Shown in pieces: positions 62,291 through 64,000 of a DNA stretch of 64,000 nucleotides. The first letter of the stretch is position 1; every line of letters begins with the position of its first letter. The stretch covers positions 3,224,001 to 3,288,000 of the forward strand of contig NZ_FQWQ01000001.1 of NCBI RefSeq assembly GCF_900129725.1. Reading direction: 5' to 3'. The notes under the pieces were generated by a model. It saw only the letters and a program-made list of their open reading frames with translations. It was not told the DNA's origin and made no database searches. The DNA comes from Chryseolinea serpens. Its GTDB lineage: Bacteria; Bacteroidota; Bacteroidia; Cytophagales; Cyclobacteriaceae. Both the position numbers and the translations under genes were made by a program.

Positions 62291-62516
62291 ATCCTTGAAG
62301 ATAGGGATAACGCCCTACAATCATGTATTTCCCGATGATAATCTGCCGTACATACACGCCCATCCGCCCTGCGCACGCAGGGTGTGCCGGTTTGACATTC
62401 TTTGCGCCCAATGGAAACAATGGATAGACGTTGTATGTGCTGCGAGGTAACGCATGTCGGCTGTCTGGTAACGTTACTTCGGCTATTCGGATTGCCCGGC
62501 AAGGCCGCTTTCGCCA

Positions 62517-62669
62517 TTATATATTTGCTTTTCTTGGCAATTTTGGATCTCCGCCAGGAGCGTCGCTCTTCAATAGTTTACCGGCTTTTTTTACAACTCT
62601 TTTCTTGGCGGCCTTCTTGGCAGCAGTTTTTTTTGCCGTCACTTTTTTTGCGGCAGACGTTTTTTTCAT
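62517..62669 (-). CDS. Lys/Ala-rich histone-H1-like small protein
   Basis: A 50-residue reading frame from ATG 62669 to TAA 62517: MKKTSAAKKVTAKKTAAKKA continues with further AAKK/KKR runs and ends DPKLPRKANI. About 18 Lys and two Arg residues give a strongly basic, disordered tail like the H1/HctB-type DNA-compaction proteins of bacteria. The product probably binds nucleic acid. It lies upstream of the CHAT gene on the same strand, 226 bp from its start. Open frames on the opposite strand are artefacts of the AAG/AAA-rich repeat. Confidence 0.7.
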   Translation of the reverse strand: MKKTSAAKKVTAKKTAAKKAAKKRVVKKAGKLLKSDAPGGDPKLPRKANI

Positions 62670-62995
62670 AGGATTTTTTGTTTGAAATGTCGCACATTCC
62701 TACTCTGTTAAATGGGTTTTCGGAAACCCCCAAGTATGATGATCTCTAAGTCGATTGAATAAAAGATTTGGCTCCAGGCCCCGGAACAATCGGTGAAATC
62801 TTCCGGGCGCAATAAAATTACATTTCTAAGATAGCGCGAATTAAAACGAAGTCAAAGGGGATCTGCCTGTATTCAGGTGGCACATTGAATCAATGGTCGA
62901 TAAATGTTCGAACACAAGTCGATTGGTGTGGCCCCGGTCATCGCGCGGGCTCTTTTGTTTTCGCATGAAAAGACTCCGGCCGGAAGCAGCGCCGA
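62670..62995. other. Intergenic region between H1-like gene and AraC gene
   Basis: About 326 bp with no credible gene. It should contain the promoter for the small basic protein and the end of the AraC transcript. No clear terminator is seen. Confidence 0.4.
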
Positions 62996-63909
62996 TCAAT
63001 TGAATGACTGCCTAAACTCCAAAGGCGACAGATTTGTCTTGGTCTTAAACAATTTACTAAACGACGCCAGATGCTCGAACCCCAATTCATAGGCAATCTC
63101 ACTAACCGACAGTGTCGTAGTCGATAACTTCTCTTTCGCCAGCCCGATCAGTTTGTCATGCAGGTGCTGCTGGGTGCTCTGGCCGGTGAGGTTTTTGAGC
63201 AGGCCACTTAAGTAGTTGGGAGATACGTGCAGGGCATCGGCTATGTAAGCAACTGTAGGTAGACCTTCTTTGATCAAAGAACCGCTCGCAAAATAGTCGT
63301 CGAGCAAGGTTTCCATTCTAGTGAGTATTTCATGGTTGGCCACCTTGCGGGTGATGAACTGGCGTTGATAGAACCGGTCGGCATAGGTCAAGAGCAGCTC
63401 CAGTTGGGCAATGATCACCGGCAGGCTAAACTTGTCGATGTTGGCCTGGTATTCGTGTTCTATATTTTTTGCAATGCCACTGATCATCGCCTCCTCTCTG
63501 TCGGAAAGGTGCAGGGCTTCGTTGGCGGCATAGTCGAAATATTCATATTGTTTGATCGTTTTTGCGAGCGGCGTGTTCCACAATAGATCCGGATGGAATA
63601 AGATCATCCATCCGGAAGGATCGTGTACCAAGTCTTTGTTGATCGTCACGGTGATCACCTGTCCTGGGGCCATGAAGTGGAGGACGCCATCATCAAAGTC
63701 GTGGGGTTGCTGTCCATAGAGCATCGGGAGGTGGAAGTTTTTTTTAGGGAGATGGAATAAAAATCATAAACCCTGCTATACGTCCCTTCCCGCGGTTGCC
63801 CCATCATCTTCAGATCGACCAGCGTGATGAGCGGATGCTGCGGCTTGGGCAGATTCGCGAGCCGGTGAAATTCGCTGATGGTTTTGAAACGGATGAGTTG
63901 TTTTGTCAT
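62996..63909 (-). pseudogene. AraC-family regulator interrupted by a one-base frameshift
   Basis: Two adjacent frames together encode one AraC protein of about 304 residues. The first (from 63909: MTKQLIRFKTISEFHRLANL ... DFYSISLKK) is the N-terminal cupin start. The second (to 62996) continues YGQQPHDFDDGVLHFMAPGQ and ends with a complete double HTH (LSVSEIAYELGFEHLASFSK). The join is an A8 tract (minus strand, 63748-63755). One extra A restores SLKKNFHLPMLYGQQ, the usual family sequence. This may be a recent mutation, an assembly error or transcriptional slippage. Confidence 0.85.
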
Positions 63910-64000
63910 GGCACTACAAGGTAAGTGTAATCATTTAAAAGTAGATACCGTTGGCAAGGTCGTCCGATAAAGTGGGGTGCACCGTTTTCCAATTCAAACG

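Noticed and set aside
62402-62685. Two plus-strand frames rich in Phe/Leu
   Set aside because: They are the reverse reading of the Lys/Ala-rich H1-like gene (TTT/CTT codons), giving false membrane-like peptides.
1-64000. CRISPR arrays, rRNA operons, complete insertion sequences
   Set aside because: No repeat-spacer pattern, rRNA sequence or transposase frame was found on either strand.

Overview
The window looks like a chromosome segment of a free-living Bacteroidota, most likely a Cytophagales-type bacterium. The evidence is paired SusC/SusD outer-membrane systems, FecI-like ECF sigma and FecR genes, lipoproteins with short lipoboxes, a type IX secretion (T9SS) sorting domain, LytS/LytTR signalling, Bacteroidota-style AraC regulators and weak Shine-Dalgarno signals. 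The genus is not determined. No rRNA, canonical tRNA or CRISPR array was found.

Layout. 1-5.6 kb: two AraC regulators (the first cut by the window edge), a TonB-dependent receptor and a RibD/DHFR-like reductase. 5.6-8.4 kb: a Crp/Fnr regulator and an epoxide hydrolase enclosed by palindrome-rich blocks that form a ~70-bp imperfect inverted repeat. 8.4-32 kb: a glycan-uptake region. Leftward: SusC, SusD, a terminator, a CRTAC1/VCBS protein and a vanadium haloperoxidase-like protein. In the centre: an ECF sigma gene divergent from its FecR anti-sigma. Rightward: FecR, SusC, SusD, a GH92 alpha-mannosidase and a GH18 endoglycosidase-like lipoprotein. A GH9 glucanase follows leftward. A shared promoter-like motif (TGTGTGT, 15-16 nt, CGA) precedes the leftward SusC operon, FecR, GH92 and GH18. 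This suggests one local ECF regulon, probably for N-glycan or mannan-rich glycoprotein use.

32-41.7 kb: hypothetical and lipoprotein genes, a periplasmic-propeller LytS histidine kinase with its LytTR response regulator, a serine hydrolase, a tyrosine-recombinase relic, a PorT-like barrel and small lipoproteins. 41.8-44.2 kb: the most interesting locus, a Ro60/TROVE gene followed on the same strand by five tightly packed Y RNA-like elements (A to E). Each has a complementary terminal stem, a nearly invariant 26-nt 5' segment and, in four of them, tRNA T-arm sequence. Two carry a circularly permuted tRNA-like module with a capped acceptor stem. 44.5-47.6 kb: CDGSH and SH3 proteins, an McrA-like HNH nuclease with an unclear start, and a PLD-like nuclease fused to zinc ribbons and a possible ACP-like domain. 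This has the look of a defence or RNA-stress neighbourhood.

48-64 kb: an amidase, a tachylectin-type propeller, a giant T9SS VCBS/cadherin-like protein, an AraC relic, a PepSY-like protein, an ECF sigma/TPR membrane protein/unknown trio convergent with a CHAT caspase-like TPR protein, a 50-residue Lys/Ala-rich histone-H1-like protein, and an AraC gene broken by one base in an A8 run.
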